From: Arsenophonus nilaparvatae
GTDB lineage: Bacteria > Pseudomonadota > Gammaproteobacteria > Enterobacterales > Enterobacteriaceae
Strand: one strand, 5' to 3'
DNA length: 64,000 bases
Assembly: GCF_000757905.1 (NCBI RefSeq)
Contig: NZ_JRLH01000010.1
The translations under genes were made by a program, and so were the position numbers. The notes under the pieces are model-generated. The model saw only the letters and a program-made list of their open reading frames with translations, did no database searches and was not told where the DNA came from. Of this stretch, positions 54,049 through 63,657 are shown in pieces (the first letter of the stretch is position 1; the number at the start of each line of letters is the position of its first letter).

Positions 54049-54269
54049 ATTTAGTTATATTTGATTATCTTTTTAATTTTTTTAGTGAATCGATATTATG
54101 TTAGTTGAACCAATAATGTTAACCATATGTCATTGGTTAAGTGCTATATTAGCAGCGTATTATTTGATGTAAGCTAGCAACTACCAATAAAAATTTATTA
54201 AGTTTTTCAGTAGCTATTGAAGATTTAGGTAATGCGTTTCAGCTAGTAGCGAAGAGGTAACTTTTTATC

Positions 54270-56711
54270 ATGAATGCAGTGACAGCGGGAGCAGTAAAAT
54301 ATCACCATCGTCAATTACATAAATTTGGTGGTAGTAGTTTGGCTGATATGAAATGTTATCAGCGAGTCGCTAATATCATGGCAAATTATAGCCAGCCAGG
54401 TGATTTAATGGTGGTATCTGCGGCAGGAACAACAACCAATCAGTTAATTGATTGGCTGAAATTAAGTCAAACAGATAGTGTTTTAGCCAATCAGGTACAA
54501 CAGGCAATTCGCCGTTATCAACAAGATCTTATAATTGGGCTATTACCTGACAAAAAAGCACAGATAGTAAAGTCGGCTTTTTTAGCTGAGCTTGATCGTT
54601 TAAGCACGTTAGTAGATAAATCAATTCATGCTGATATTTATGCAGAAATTGTTGGCCATGGAGAAATTTGGTCTGCGCGTTTGATGTCCGCGGTATTAGA
54701 AGAATTCGGTTTGGCTAGTCATTGGTTAGATGCACGGCTTTTCTTGCGTGCAGAGTTTGCAGCTCAACCTCAAGTAGATGAAACCCTATCACGCCCATTA
54801 TTACAACAGCTTTTGCAACAACATGCTAATAAACGGTTGGTAGTAACGGGTTTTATTGCCCAAAGTAAACAAGGTAAAACGGTATTACTAGGGCGTAATG
54901 GTAGTGATTATTCAGCAACCCAAGTGGCGGCGTTAGCGGAGGTTAATAAAGTAACTATCTGGAGTGATGTTGCGGGTGTATACAGTGCTGATCCACGCAA
55001 AGTCAAAGATGCTTGTTTACTGCCACTATTACGCCTTGATGAAGCTAGTGAATTAGCGCGTTTAGCGGCACCAGTGCTTCATACTCGCACCTTACAGCCA
55101 ATTTCAGTCACTAATATTGATTTACAACTTAGATGTAGTTATCAGCCTGAGCAGGGTTCGACAAAAATAGAGCGTGTTTTGGCATCAGGTACGGGTGTCA
55201 AAATTGTTACCAGCCATGATGATGTTTGTCTGGTCGAATTAATCGTGGCAACTCAGCAAAATTTTAGCCAAATCTATAAAGATATCGATTTATTACTAAA
55301 GCGAAATCAATTGCGGCCATTAGCGATTGGTTTACATCCAGATCGAAAATTGATCCAGTTATGTTATACCTCTGAAGTTGCTGCTAGTGCTCTAGCGCTA
55401 TTAAAGGAGATGGTGGTAGTAGAAAAATTATCATTACGTGATCATTTTTCTTTAGTGGCAATTGTCGGGGCGGGCGTTGGTAAAAATCCCCTGCATAGTC
55501 ATCGTTTCTATCAACAATTAAAAGATCAACCGGTTGAATTTATTTGGCATTCTGAAGAAGAAATAAGCCTGGTTGCTGTTTTGCGCGCGACTCAAACATC
55601 ACATTTGGTTCAGGGATTACACCAGAGCTTATTTCGGGCAGAAAAACGTATTGGCTTGGTTCTGTTTGGTAAAGGTAATATTGGTTCTCGCTGGCTGGAA
55701 TTATTTGCTACCGAGCAAAAAACGATTTCCGCTCGTAGTGATTTTGAATTTATTCTGGCAGGTGTAGTCGATAGTTGCCGTAGCTTGTTAAATTATGAGG
55801 GCATCGATCCAAGTAGAGTATTAGCTTTTTTTGATCATGAAGCCACAATCCATCAAGATGAAGCGCTTTTTCTTTGGATGCGAGATCATCCGTTTGATGA
55901 TCTGGTTGTATTGGATATAACAGCCAGTGACTTATTAGCCAAAAGTTATCTTGATTTTGCGAGTTACGGTTTTCATCTAATCAGTGCTAATAAGATACCC
56001 GGCGCTCTAGCGAGCGATGACTACCGTCAGATCCGTGATGCTTTTGCAAAAACAGGTCGATACTGGCTGTATAACGCGACAGTCGGGGCGGGATTACCAA
56101 TAAATTATACTGTCCGTGATTTAAAAGAAAGTGGTGATAATATCCTTTCTATTAGTGGTGTTTTTTCTGGTACCTTATCTTGGTTATTTTTACAATTCGA
56201 TGGCACGGTACCGTTTAATCAATTGGTTGAGCAAGCTTGGCAGCAAGGCTTAACCGAGCCAGATCCACGAATTGATCTTTCTGGGCAAGATGTGATGCAT
56301 AAATTGATCATTTTGGCACGTGAAGCGGGCTATGAAATTGAACCTGAACAGGTACGAGTTGAGTCATTAGTTCCCGCCGAAGCTGCAGCCGGTGATCTGG
56401 ATGCGTTTTTTGAAAATAGTATGGTCATTAATGAACAAATGGCACAACGTTTCCAGGCTGCTCAGGAAATGGGCATGGTGTTGCGTTATGTTGTTCGCTT
56501 TGATGCCACTAAGAAACGCGCCAAAGTCGGTGTTGAAGCTGTTCTGCCTGATCATCCATTGGCCGCCTTATTACCCGGTGATAATGTTTTTGCCCTAAAA
56601 AGTCGTTGGTATCGTGATAATCCGTTAATAATTAGGGGGCCTGGTGCTGGACGTGATGTGACGGCGGGCGCAATTCAGTCTGATCTTAATCGCTTATCAC
56701 AATTGCTTTGA
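54270..56711 (+). CDS. metL: Bifunctional aspartokinase II / homoserine dehydrogenase II
   Basis: Catalyses the first and third steps from aspartate towards homoserine for methionine and threonine. 813 residues (E. coli 810). The aspartokinase domain starts HKFGGSSLADMKCYQRVA, with VVTGFIAQSKQGKTVLLGRNGSDYSATQ and IWSDVAGVYSADPRKV. The homoserine dehydrogenase domain starts near residue 460 with IGLVLFGKGNIGSRWLELF (NAD(P) fold) and has NATVGAGLPI, GTLSWLF and GPGAGRDVTAGAI. The ribosome site is AGAGGT. In E. coli it follows metB directly; here metB is gone and metL stands alone behind probable MetJ boxes. A hairpin follows, and metF is absent. Confidence 0.97.
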   Translation: MNAVTAGAVKYHHRQLHKFGGSSLADMKCYQRVANIMANYSQPGDLMVVSAAGTTTNQLIDWLKLSQTDSVLANQVQQAIRRYQQDLIIGLLPDKKAQIVKSAFLAELDRLSTLVDKSIHADIYAEIVGHGEIWSARLMSAVLEEFGLASHWLDARLFLRAEFAAQPQVDETLSRPLLQQLLQQHANKRLVVTGFIAQSKQGKTVLLGRNGSDYSATQVAALAEVNKVTIWSDVAGVYSADPRKVKDACLLPLLRLDEASELARLAAPVLHTRTLQPISVTNIDLQLRCSYQPEQGSTKIERVLASGTGVKIVTSHDDVCLVELIVATQQNFSQIYKDIDLLLKRNQLRPLAIGLHPDRKLIQLCYTSEVAASALALLKEMVVVEKLSLRDHFSLVAIVGAGVGKNPLHSHRFYQQLKDQPVEFIWHSEEEISLVAVLRATQTSHLVQGLHQSLFRAEKRIGLVLFGKGNIGSRWLELFATEQKTISARSDFEFILAGVVDSCRSLLNYEGIDPSRVLAFFDHEATIHQDEALFLWMRDHPFDDLVVLDITASDLLAKSYLDFASYGFHLISANKIPGALASDDYRQIRDAFAKTGRYWLYNATVGAGLPINYTVRDLKESGDNILSISGVFSGTLSWLFLQFDGTVPFNQLVEQAWQQGLTEPDPRIDLSGQDVMHKLIILAREAGYEIEPEQVRVESLVPAEAAAGDLDAFFENSMVINEQMAQRFQAAQEMGMVLRYVVRFDATKKRAKVGVEAVLPDHPLAALLPGDNVFALKSRWYRDNPLIIRGPGAGRDVTAGAIQSDLNRLSQLL

Positions 56712-56768
56712 TCGCCATAATAACAGCATAATCTCTTTGCTTCTACATTCATTGATAGTCAACAAAAG

Positions 56769-56787
56769 CAGAGGAGTTATTCCTCTG
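56769..56787 (+). terminator. Terminator after metL
   Basis: Stem CAGAGGA / TCCTCTG with a five-base loop followed by TTT, 58 bp beyond metL. The short T run makes it moderate. Confidence 0.55.
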
Positions 56788-57117
56788 TTTGCTGGTAAAG
56801 TCTTTTCGATGGTTAACAATATTGGCTAGCTAGTCCTTCATTCAACAATTTCCTGAAATTGCACCCTACCTTGTACTGAAATAATCTTTATAGTGGCAAT
56901 AAGTCAATTATAAAATTTTATAAAGATGCCATACTTTTTGATCTAGATTTAGATTTGATGATAAAGCAGATATCCGTTATATGATCAGAGAGTGTTATTA
57001 TTTGGCGATTCTATTTTTAGCGTGAGAACGAGAAAAGGTAATTATCGACTGATAAAACAGTCTCAACTTAAATAATGCATAAGTAAGCTTTTAGCCAGTG
57101 AAAGTTAGGGAGTCTTA

Positions 57118-59754
57118 ATGGATCAACAATATTCCGCGATGCGCAGTAATGTCAGCATGTTAGGTAAATTATTAGGTGATACAATTAAAAATGCTTTGGG
57201 TGAGGATATTTTAAATAAAGTAGAATCTATCCGTAAATTATCAAAATCTTCTCGGGCAGGAAATAAAGCACAACGTCAAGCTTTATTGAAAACATTACAA
57301 AATCTCTCTAATGATGAACTTCTTCCTGTTGCCAGGGCATTTAATCAATTTCTTAATCTAGCTAATGTCGCAGAGCAATATTATAGCATTTCTCCTCATG
57401 GTGAGGCATCTAGTAATCCTGAGGTATTAGCCAAGCTTTTTACTCGCTTAAAGGAAAAAAAATTTACTAATAAGGTGATAACAAAAGCGATCGATGAATT
57501 ATCAATTGAATTAGTATTAACTGCCCATCCAACAGAAATTGCGCGCCGCACTTTAATTCACAAATTGATTGAAGTGAATACCTGTCTGGCACAGTTAGAT
57601 CATGATGATTTAGTGGATTATGAACGTAACAATATTATGCGACGTTTACGTCAATTAATTGCACAGTGCTGGCATACCGATGAAATCCGTAAAAATCGCC
57701 CTACGCCGATTGATGAAGCTAAGTGGGGATTTACGGTAGTTGAAAACTCATTATGGGAAGGGGTTCCTGCTTTTTTACGTGAACTGAATGAGCAGCTTGA
57801 AACCAGTTTGACGATTAATTTGCCTGTTGACACTAATTTGATCCGATTCACTTCCTGGATGGGAGGAGATCGTGACGGTAATCCCTTTGTTACTGCCGAA
57901 GTCACTCGAGAAGCGCTTTTACTAAGTCGCTGGAAAGCGGCTGAACTTTTTTTAGCTGATATTCAAATCTTGGTCTCTGAGTTATCGATGTCAGAAGCAA
58001 CGGCTGAACTTCGACAATTAGCCGGTGGTGATGATATTGATGAGCCTTATCGCCAGATTGCTAAAGATTTACGTAGCCGTTTACGCAATACACTCGATTA
58101 TCTGGATAGTTGTATTAAAGGTGAAAAGGTATTGCCACCTGAAGACTATCTTTATGATAATCAACAACTTTGGCAACCACTTTATACTTGTTATCAATCA
58201 CTTATTGCTTGTGGTATGCCGATTATCGCCAATGGACAATTACTCGATACCTTACGCCGCATTCGTTGTTTTGGTTTGCAATTAGTACGCATTGACATCC
58301 GTCAGGAAAGTAGCCGCCATACTGATGCATTAGCAGAGCTACTTAATTACCTTGAGTTAGGTGATTATAAAAATTGGTCAGAGGAAGAAAAACAGACTTT
58401 TCTATTGGCTGAACTAAGTTCTAAACGGCCACTTTGGCCAAAAAATTGGCAACCTAGTGCAGAAACGCAAGAAGTATTGGCTACTTGCCAGGTTATTGCC
58501 GATTCACCGACGGACACCATTGCTGCTTATGTTATTTCCATGGCAAAAGTACCATCTGATGTATTAGCGGTAAAATTGCTGCTTAAAGAAAGTGGCTGTT
58601 CACTAAAATTACCGGTGGTGCCACTGTTTGAAACCTTAGATGATTTAAATAATGCTGAAATCGTGATGCAAAAATTGCTCACCATCCCCTGGTATCGTGA
58701 GATTATTGATAATAAACAGATGGTCATGATCGGTTACTCCGATTCAGCCAAAGACGCTGGAGTGATGGCGGCCTCGTGGGCTCAGTATTGCGCTCAGGAA
58801 GCGCTAATTAAACTTTGTGACAAAGAAAAAGTTAAGTTAACCCTATTTCATGGTCGTGGTGGTACCATCGGTCGCGGCGGAGCGCCAGCGCATTCGGCAC
58901 TGCTTTCGCAACCGCCTGGTAGTTTAAAAGGCGGATTAAGAGCTACTGAACAAGGGGAAATGATCCGCTTTAAATATGGTTTACCGCAAGTGACGATGAG
59001 CAGTTTATTTATTTATACTAGCGCAATATTGGAAGCTAATTTATTGCCACCACCGGAACCAAAACCAGAATGGCGTGCGGTAATGGAAATATTATCTGAT
59101 ATCTCATGTAATATGTATCGTGATTATGTTTGCCAACAACCGGATTTTGTTCCCTATTTTCGCGCTGCCACCCCAGAGCTTGAGTTAGCTAAATTACCAT
59201 TGGGTTCCAGGCCGACAAAACGTCGTCAGGATGGTGGTGTAGAAACTCTGCGAGCTATTCCCTGGATTTTTGCCTGGTCGCAAAATCGCTTAATGTTACC
59301 CGCCTGGTTAGGTGCAGGGGCGGCATTGCAGCATGTTATTGATAATGGCATGAAATCAGTTCTTGATGATATGTGGCATGACTGGCCTTTCTTTAAGACT
59401 CGTATTGCGATGTTAGAGATGGTATTTGCTAAAGCTGATTTGTGGTTAGCTGAATATTATGATCAGCGATTGGTTGAAAAACGGCTGTGGCCATTAGGCG
59501 AAGAACTACGCAAACAGCTGGCGCAAGATATTAACAGTGTACTTGCTATCTCGAAGGATAAAACATTAATGGCTGATTTACCGTGGATTGCTGAATCCAT
59601 TGCCTTAAGAAATGTTTATACCGATCCTTTAAATGTCTTACAGGCGGAGTTATTGCATCGTTCTAGGCAACAGCAACAACCGGATCCCTATATTGAACAA
59701 GCGTTAATGGTGACCATTGCCGGCATTGCCGCTGGTATGCGTAATACCGGCTAA
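57118..59754 (+). CDS. ppc: Phosphoenolpyruvate carboxylase
   Basis: Forms oxaloacetate from PEP and bicarbonate to refill the TCA cycle and supply aspartate. 878 residues (E. coli 883). Catalytic blocks are intact: VLTAHPTEIARRTL with the essential His, SWMGGDRDGNPFVTAEVTR, RIDIRQESSRHTDAL, GYSDSAKDAGVMAASWAQY, LFHGRGGTIGRGGAP, and IPWIFAWSQNRLMLPAWLGAG. The C-terminus MRNTG carries the final Gly of the active site. Sits directly after metL; the E. coli genes that lie between and beyond (metF and argECBH) are missing. A clean terminator follows. Confidence 0.97.
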   Translation: MDQQYSAMRSNVSMLGKLLGDTIKNALGEDILNKVESIRKLSKSSRAGNKAQRQALLKTLQNLSNDELLPVARAFNQFLNLANVAEQYYSISPHGEASSNPEVLAKLFTRLKEKKFTNKVITKAIDELSIELVLTAHPTEIARRTLIHKLIEVNTCLAQLDHDDLVDYERNNIMRRLRQLIAQCWHTDEIRKNRPTPIDEAKWGFTVVENSLWEGVPAFLRELNEQLETSLTINLPVDTNLIRFTSWMGGDRDGNPFVTAEVTREALLLSRWKAAELFLADIQILVSELSMSEATAELRQLAGGDDIDEPYRQIAKDLRSRLRNTLDYLDSCIKGEKVLPPEDYLYDNQQLWQPLYTCYQSLIACGMPIIANGQLLDTLRRIRCFGLQLVRIDIRQESSRHTDALAELLNYLELGDYKNWSEEEKQTFLLAELSSKRPLWPKNWQPSAETQEVLATCQVIADSPTDTIAAYVISMAKVPSDVLAVKLLLKESGCSLKLPVVPLFETLDDLNNAEIVMQKLLTIPWYREIIDNKQMVMIGYSDSAKDAGVMAASWAQYCAQEALIKLCDKEKVKLTLFHGRGGTIGRGGAPAHSALLSQPPGSLKGGLRATEQGEMIRFKYGLPQVTMSSLFIYTSAILEANLLPPPEPKPEWRAVMEILSDISCNMYRDYVCQQPDFVPYFRAATPELELAKLPLGSRPTKRRQDGGVETLRAIPWIFAWSQNRLMLPAWLGAGAALQHVIDNGMKSVLDDMWHDWPFFKTRIAMLEMVFAKADLWLAEYYDQRLVEKRLWPLGEELRKQLAQDINSVLAISKDKTLMADLPWIAESIALRNVYTDPLNVLQAELLHRSRQQQQPDPYIEQALMVTIAGIAAGMRNTG

Positions 59755-59776
59755 ATTTTGTCAAAAACAGCCAAAT

Positions 59777-59800
59777 TAGCTGCGATAGCAGCTATTTTTT
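59777..59800 (+). terminator. Terminator of ppc
   Basis: Stem TAGCTGC / GCAGCTA with a GATA loop and T6, 22 bp beyond the ppc stop. A textbook Rho-independent terminator. Confidence 0.88.
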
Positions 59801-59888
59801 GCGATAGGGAGTTTTTTAAGATTATTTAGCATACAAAAGTCATTATCATTATTGCAATAACTATACTTAGCAGCAAAAGGAATTTGCT

Positions 59889-60926
59889 ATGCCAAATATT
59901 GGAGATTATCATCAAAGGCTTATTGGTAGTGATATTTTTATAGGAAAAACAGATAGTTTCAACGATAGATTTGCGGTAAGAAAAAGCTACGATATTATAA
60001 AGAAAATGAATGATATTCGTAATACCCTATTACTACCTTTTGCAACACTGACGAGATCTGAAATTTATAATAAAAATTTTGATCATCTTTGCCATTTTAT
60101 TAAAGCCAGAATAGATGTTAAAAGTAAAATCTCTATCAATCTTGCTGAAATAGAAAAAAGTATTGATTTAAATAAACCGCGTGATTTTAAATTAGAGTCA
60201 CCTGCGAGAATAATTGAAACTTTATTTTCTGAAATAGCAGGTAAGAGCAATCATTTGATTGAGTTAAAAAATAATGGTTTCCTGTTGCTTAACAATAATG
60301 AAATAAATTTTTCTAAAGCAATGTATACATTTTCCTATCTTTATCATCAGTTAGATGAAGATAAGCAAGTTATTTTGCAAAAAGAAATTGCTGCCAAAAT
60401 TTTTTTAGGTAGGCATTTTAATGAAAGTCAATCTAATTTATTAGTTCAAGTGCTGAAAAATATGGTTACACCCGAATCGATATTATATTCAAATAGTTTA
60501 TCTAAAGCGGCTGATGAATTTATTCAATTAAAAAAATATTCTTTTTATGATTCTCCTCTTGATTATTTTATTAAACAAGAAAGAGATGACATCATTGATA
60601 ACTGTATAAAACCATTGGCTGAATTTTATTTTCAGGTTGATAATAAAAAGAAAATTATTGAAGATTTCATTGATATAGTAATAAATAGAAAAAATAAATC
60701 TTTAACCAGCCAACAACAGCAAGATATTTATCGTACAATAGAAAGTTATTTTAATATTTATCAAGCCAATTTTAGCAACTTAAATCTTAATGCTTCTATT
60801 GATATTTTTAAGAATGATTGGTGTCAAAAAGGTTACACTAAACATCTTCTCAGGCAGGAGAGTTTGTATCAATTAAACACGTTTAGAAGATTAATATGTA
60901 ATGTAAGTAACGCATTTACAGACTAA
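59889..60926 (+). CDS. Hypothetical AT-rich protein between ppc and typA
   Basis: A 345-residue protein I do not recognise. It has no signal peptide and no membrane helix. It is predicted to be mostly helical with several Lys/Asn-rich stretches and the blocks PARIIETLFSEIAGKS, FSKAMYTFSYLYHQL and DIIDNCIKPLAEFYFQV. AAGGAA precedes the ATG at good spacing, and strong terminators isolate it from ppc. Base composition is lower in GC than the flanking core genes, suggesting acquisition. The composition resembles the two candidate effectors at 4.7-7.6 kb, but no shared motif is visible. A secreted effector, a toxin or a phage remnant are all possible. Confidence 0.55.
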   Translation: MPNIGDYHQRLIGSDIFIGKTDSFNDRFAVRKSYDIIKKMNDIRNTLLLPFATLTRSEIYNKNFDHLCHFIKARIDVKSKISINLAEIEKSIDLNKPRDFKLESPARIIETLFSEIAGKSNHLIELKNNGFLLLNNNEINFSKAMYTFSYLYHQLDEDKQVILQKEIAAKIFLGRHFNESQSNLLVQVLKNMVTPESILYSNSLSKAADEFIQLKKYSFYDSPLDYFIKQERDDIIDNCIKPLAEFYFQVDNKKKIIEDFIDIVINRKNKSLTSQQQQDIYRTIESYFNIYQANFSNLNLNASIDIFKNDWCQKGYTKHLLRQESLYQLNTFRRLICNVSNAFTD

Positions 60927-61137
60927 CAGAGGAATAATTTTTTTCAATCGTTTAAAATGTCTTTCAAACAATGATCTGCCTGGTTAGGTGGATTATTTAA
61001 CTTGATATAGCTCACATTTATTTCACTCCGCCAATATAATGTGTAAAATAACAGCATATGTGTAGATGCCTACCGGCAAGCCACTGCTTGGCCAGAGTCA
61101 TTTAATCCTTTCCAGTTAGATAATATGGTAACAATTT

Positions 61138-62961
61138 GTGTCTATTGAAAATTTAAGAAATATCGCCATCATCGCCCACGTCGATCATGGAAAAACGACA
61201 CTGGTCGATAAATTATTACAACAATCTGGCACCTTTGGTGAACGTAATAATCTCGATGAACGTGTGATGGATTCCAATGACTTGGAAAAAGAACGTGGCA
61301 TCACGATTTTGGCAAAAAATACCGCCATCCAATGGCATGATTATCGAATTAATATTGTTGATACACCAGGGCATGCTGATTTTGGTGGTGAAGTCGAACG
61401 GGTTATGTCAATGGTTGATAGTGTGCTGCTATTGGTTGATGCAATGGACGGTCCGATGCCGCAAACCCGCTTCGTTACCCAAAAAGCCTTTGCTCATGGT
61501 TTAAAGCCAATTGTGGTAGTCAATAAAATCGATCGCCCAGGCGCAAGACCTGATTGGGTTGTTGATCAGGTTTTTGATCTATTTGTCAATTTAGGGGCGA
61601 CTGATGAGCAACTGGATTTTCCTATCATCTACGCCTCAGCCTTAAATGGTATTGCTGGAATCGATTACAATGATATGGCGGCAGACATGACGCCACTCTA
61701 TGAAGCAATTGTAAAATATGTTGCTCCGCCGCAGGTTGATCTGGCGGGTGCTTTCCAAATGCAAATATCTCAGCTTGATTACAACAATTACTTGGGTGTT
61801 ATTGGTATTGGTCGCATTAAGCGTGGCGCAATCAAACCAAATCAAACCATCACTATTATCGATAGTGATGGCAAAACACGTAGTGGTAAAGTGGGTAAGG
61901 TATTAACGCATTTAGGATTAGAGCGTATCGATTCTGAAATTGCTCAAGCCGGTGATATTATTGCCTTAACGGGTCTGGGAGAATTAAATATCTCAGATAC
62001 CTTATGTGATCCAAATAATATTGAGGCATTGCCAGCACTGGCTGTTGATGAGCCAACGGTAAGTATGTATTTTTGTGTTAATACCTCACCATTTTGTGGT
62101 CGTGAAGGAAAATATGTTACTTCCCGTCAAATTTTAGATCGCCTGAAAAAAGAGTTAGTGCATAACGTTGCATTACGTGTGGAAGAGACTGAAGATCCTG
62201 ACGCTTTCCGTGTTTCAGGTCGTGGTGAGCTGCACCTTTCGGTATTGATTGAAAACATGCGCCGTGAAGGTTTTGAATTAGCTGTTTCTCGACCAAAGGT
62301 TATTTTCCGTGAATTTGAAGGTCGTAAACAGGAACCTTTTGAACAGGTTACACTCGATATTGAAGAGCGGCACCAAGGCGATGTTATGATGGCATTAGGC
62401 GAACGCAAAGGTGAATTGCGCGATATGTTGCCTGATAGTAAAGGACGGGTACGGCTTGATTATATTATTCCAAGTCGTGGACTGATAGGTTTTCGAACTG
62501 AGTTTATGACCATGACATCAGGGACCGGTTTGCTGTATGCAACCTTTAGTCACTATGATGATGTTCGTCCTGGTGAAATTGGTCGCCGCCAAAATGGTGT
62601 CATGATCTCAAATGGTCAAGGTAAAGCGGTAGCTTATGCACTTTATAGTTTGCAAGATCGCGGTAAATTATTCCTTGGTCATGGTGCTGAAGTGTATGAA
62701 GGACAAATTATTGGCATTCATTCTCGTTCTAATGATCTAACTGTCAACTGTTTAACGGGTAAAAAATTGACCAACGTGCGTGCTTCAGGGACAAATGAAG
62801 CGACAACTTTATCGCCGCCGATTAAAAAAACATTAGAACAGGCGTTAGAATTTATCGATGATGATGAATTAGTGGAAGTTACGCCACAATCAATTCGTTT
62901 AAGAAAACGTTATTTGACCGAAAACGATCGCCGTCGTGCCTATCGAAATAAAGAAATTTAA
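61138..62961 (+). CDS. typA: Ribosome-associated GTPase TypA/BipA
   Basis: A translational GTPase of the EF-G/LepA group that helps 50S assembly in the cold and stress responses. 607 residues, normal length. G domain: AHVDHGKTTL (G1), RGITI (G2), DTPGHADF (G3), NKID (G4) and SAL (G5). Domain V and the BipA-specific C-terminus follow (YIIPSRGLIGFRTEFMTMTSGTG, SLQDRGKLFLGHGAEVYEGQIIGIHSRSNDL, KKLTNVRASGTNE). The start is a GTG at 61138 with no clear ribosome site; it matches the family's first residues (IENLRNIAIIAHVDHG). A strong terminator follows. Confidence 0.96.
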   Translation: MSIENLRNIAIIAHVDHGKTTLVDKLLQQSGTFGERNNLDERVMDSNDLEKERGITILAKNTAIQWHDYRINIVDTPGHADFGGEVERVMSMVDSVLLLVDAMDGPMPQTRFVTQKAFAHGLKPIVVVNKIDRPGARPDWVVDQVFDLFVNLGATDEQLDFPIIYASALNGIAGIDYNDMAADMTPLYEAIVKYVAPPQVDLAGAFQMQISQLDYNNYLGVIGIGRIKRGAIKPNQTITIIDSDGKTRSGKVGKVLTHLGLERIDSEIAQAGDIIALTGLGELNISDTLCDPNNIEALPALAVDEPTVSMYFCVNTSPFCGREGKYVTSRQILDRLKKELVHNVALRVEETEDPDAFRVSGRGELHLSVLIENMRREGFELAVSRPKVIFREFEGRKQEPFEQVTLDIEERHQGDVMMALGERKGELRDMLPDSKGRVRLDYIIPSRGLIGFRTEFMTMTSGTGLLYATFSHYDDVRPGEIGRRQNGVMISNGQGKAVAYALYSLQDRGKLFLGHGAEVYEGQIIGIHSRSNDLTVNCLTGKKLTNVRASGTNEATTLSPPIKKTLEQALEFIDDDELVEVTPQSIRLRKRYLTENDRRRAYRNKEI

Positions 62962-62993
62962 ATAACAAAAAATTGTTTGATTTAATATAAATA

Positions 62994-63022
62994 AAAGGCG
63001 TATTAAACGCCTTTATTTTTTT
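62994..63022 (+). terminator. Terminator of typA
   Basis: Stem AAAGGCGT / ACGCCTTT with a five-base loop followed by ATTTTTTT, 32 bp after the stop. Confidence 0.88.
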
Positions 63023-63657
63023 ATCTATTGATTGCTCAAATCCAATTATTATTTAGCATAACGACAAAATTTACTGTCAGCGACCTGTTGAAAATACTTT
63101 AAATGTTCAATCAGTGCAGTGTGGCAGTATCATTTTAAAAACAATAACATTATTACTTTAATATCATAAGAGTTAATTAAAATTAATTAAAATTAATTAA
63201 TTAATTTAGAATGATAATTTTAAATTAAGGTGGGTTGAATATTTGAGATGCTTTTTTTCTGTCACGAATAAAAAGCAGTGTAAGATTTAACCAAAAAACC
63301 AATTAAATACCTTTTATAATCAACTAAATAATAGACAATTTTATCTATAACAAATATTTTATTGATAAATGAGATTGGCCGATTGGATATAAATAATTCG
63401 ATATAATCTGAAAATGTTATCCATTTTGTTCAATATATTATTCTTGTTTTGCTGATAATTATTTTAATTTATTCAAATTAAAAAAAGATTAAAATTGTAA
63501 CACTTGTCACAGCTAGTCGTTAAATATGTTATTACCTATGGCATCAATTTTATTTATTATAAAAAAAATTCTATTTTGACAAATAATAATTTTCTTCTGT
63601 TTGATCCTTTTAATAATGATATAGTGAAGTTATATCAGTCACTATGGAGAGAATTTA
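63023..63657. other. AT-rich intergenic region with a short AT repeat
   Basis: About 630 bp without a gene. At 63172-63205 the unit AATTAATTAA is repeated about three times in imperfect tandem. The yihX ribosome site GGAG lies at 63646-63649. Otherwise nothing stands out. Confidence 0.4.

Noticed and set aside
53852..54064. Open frame of 70 codons on the plus strand between metJ and metL
   Set aside because: It overlaps the metJ start, has no ribosome site and runs through the candidate MetJ boxes; it does not resemble a metB remnant.
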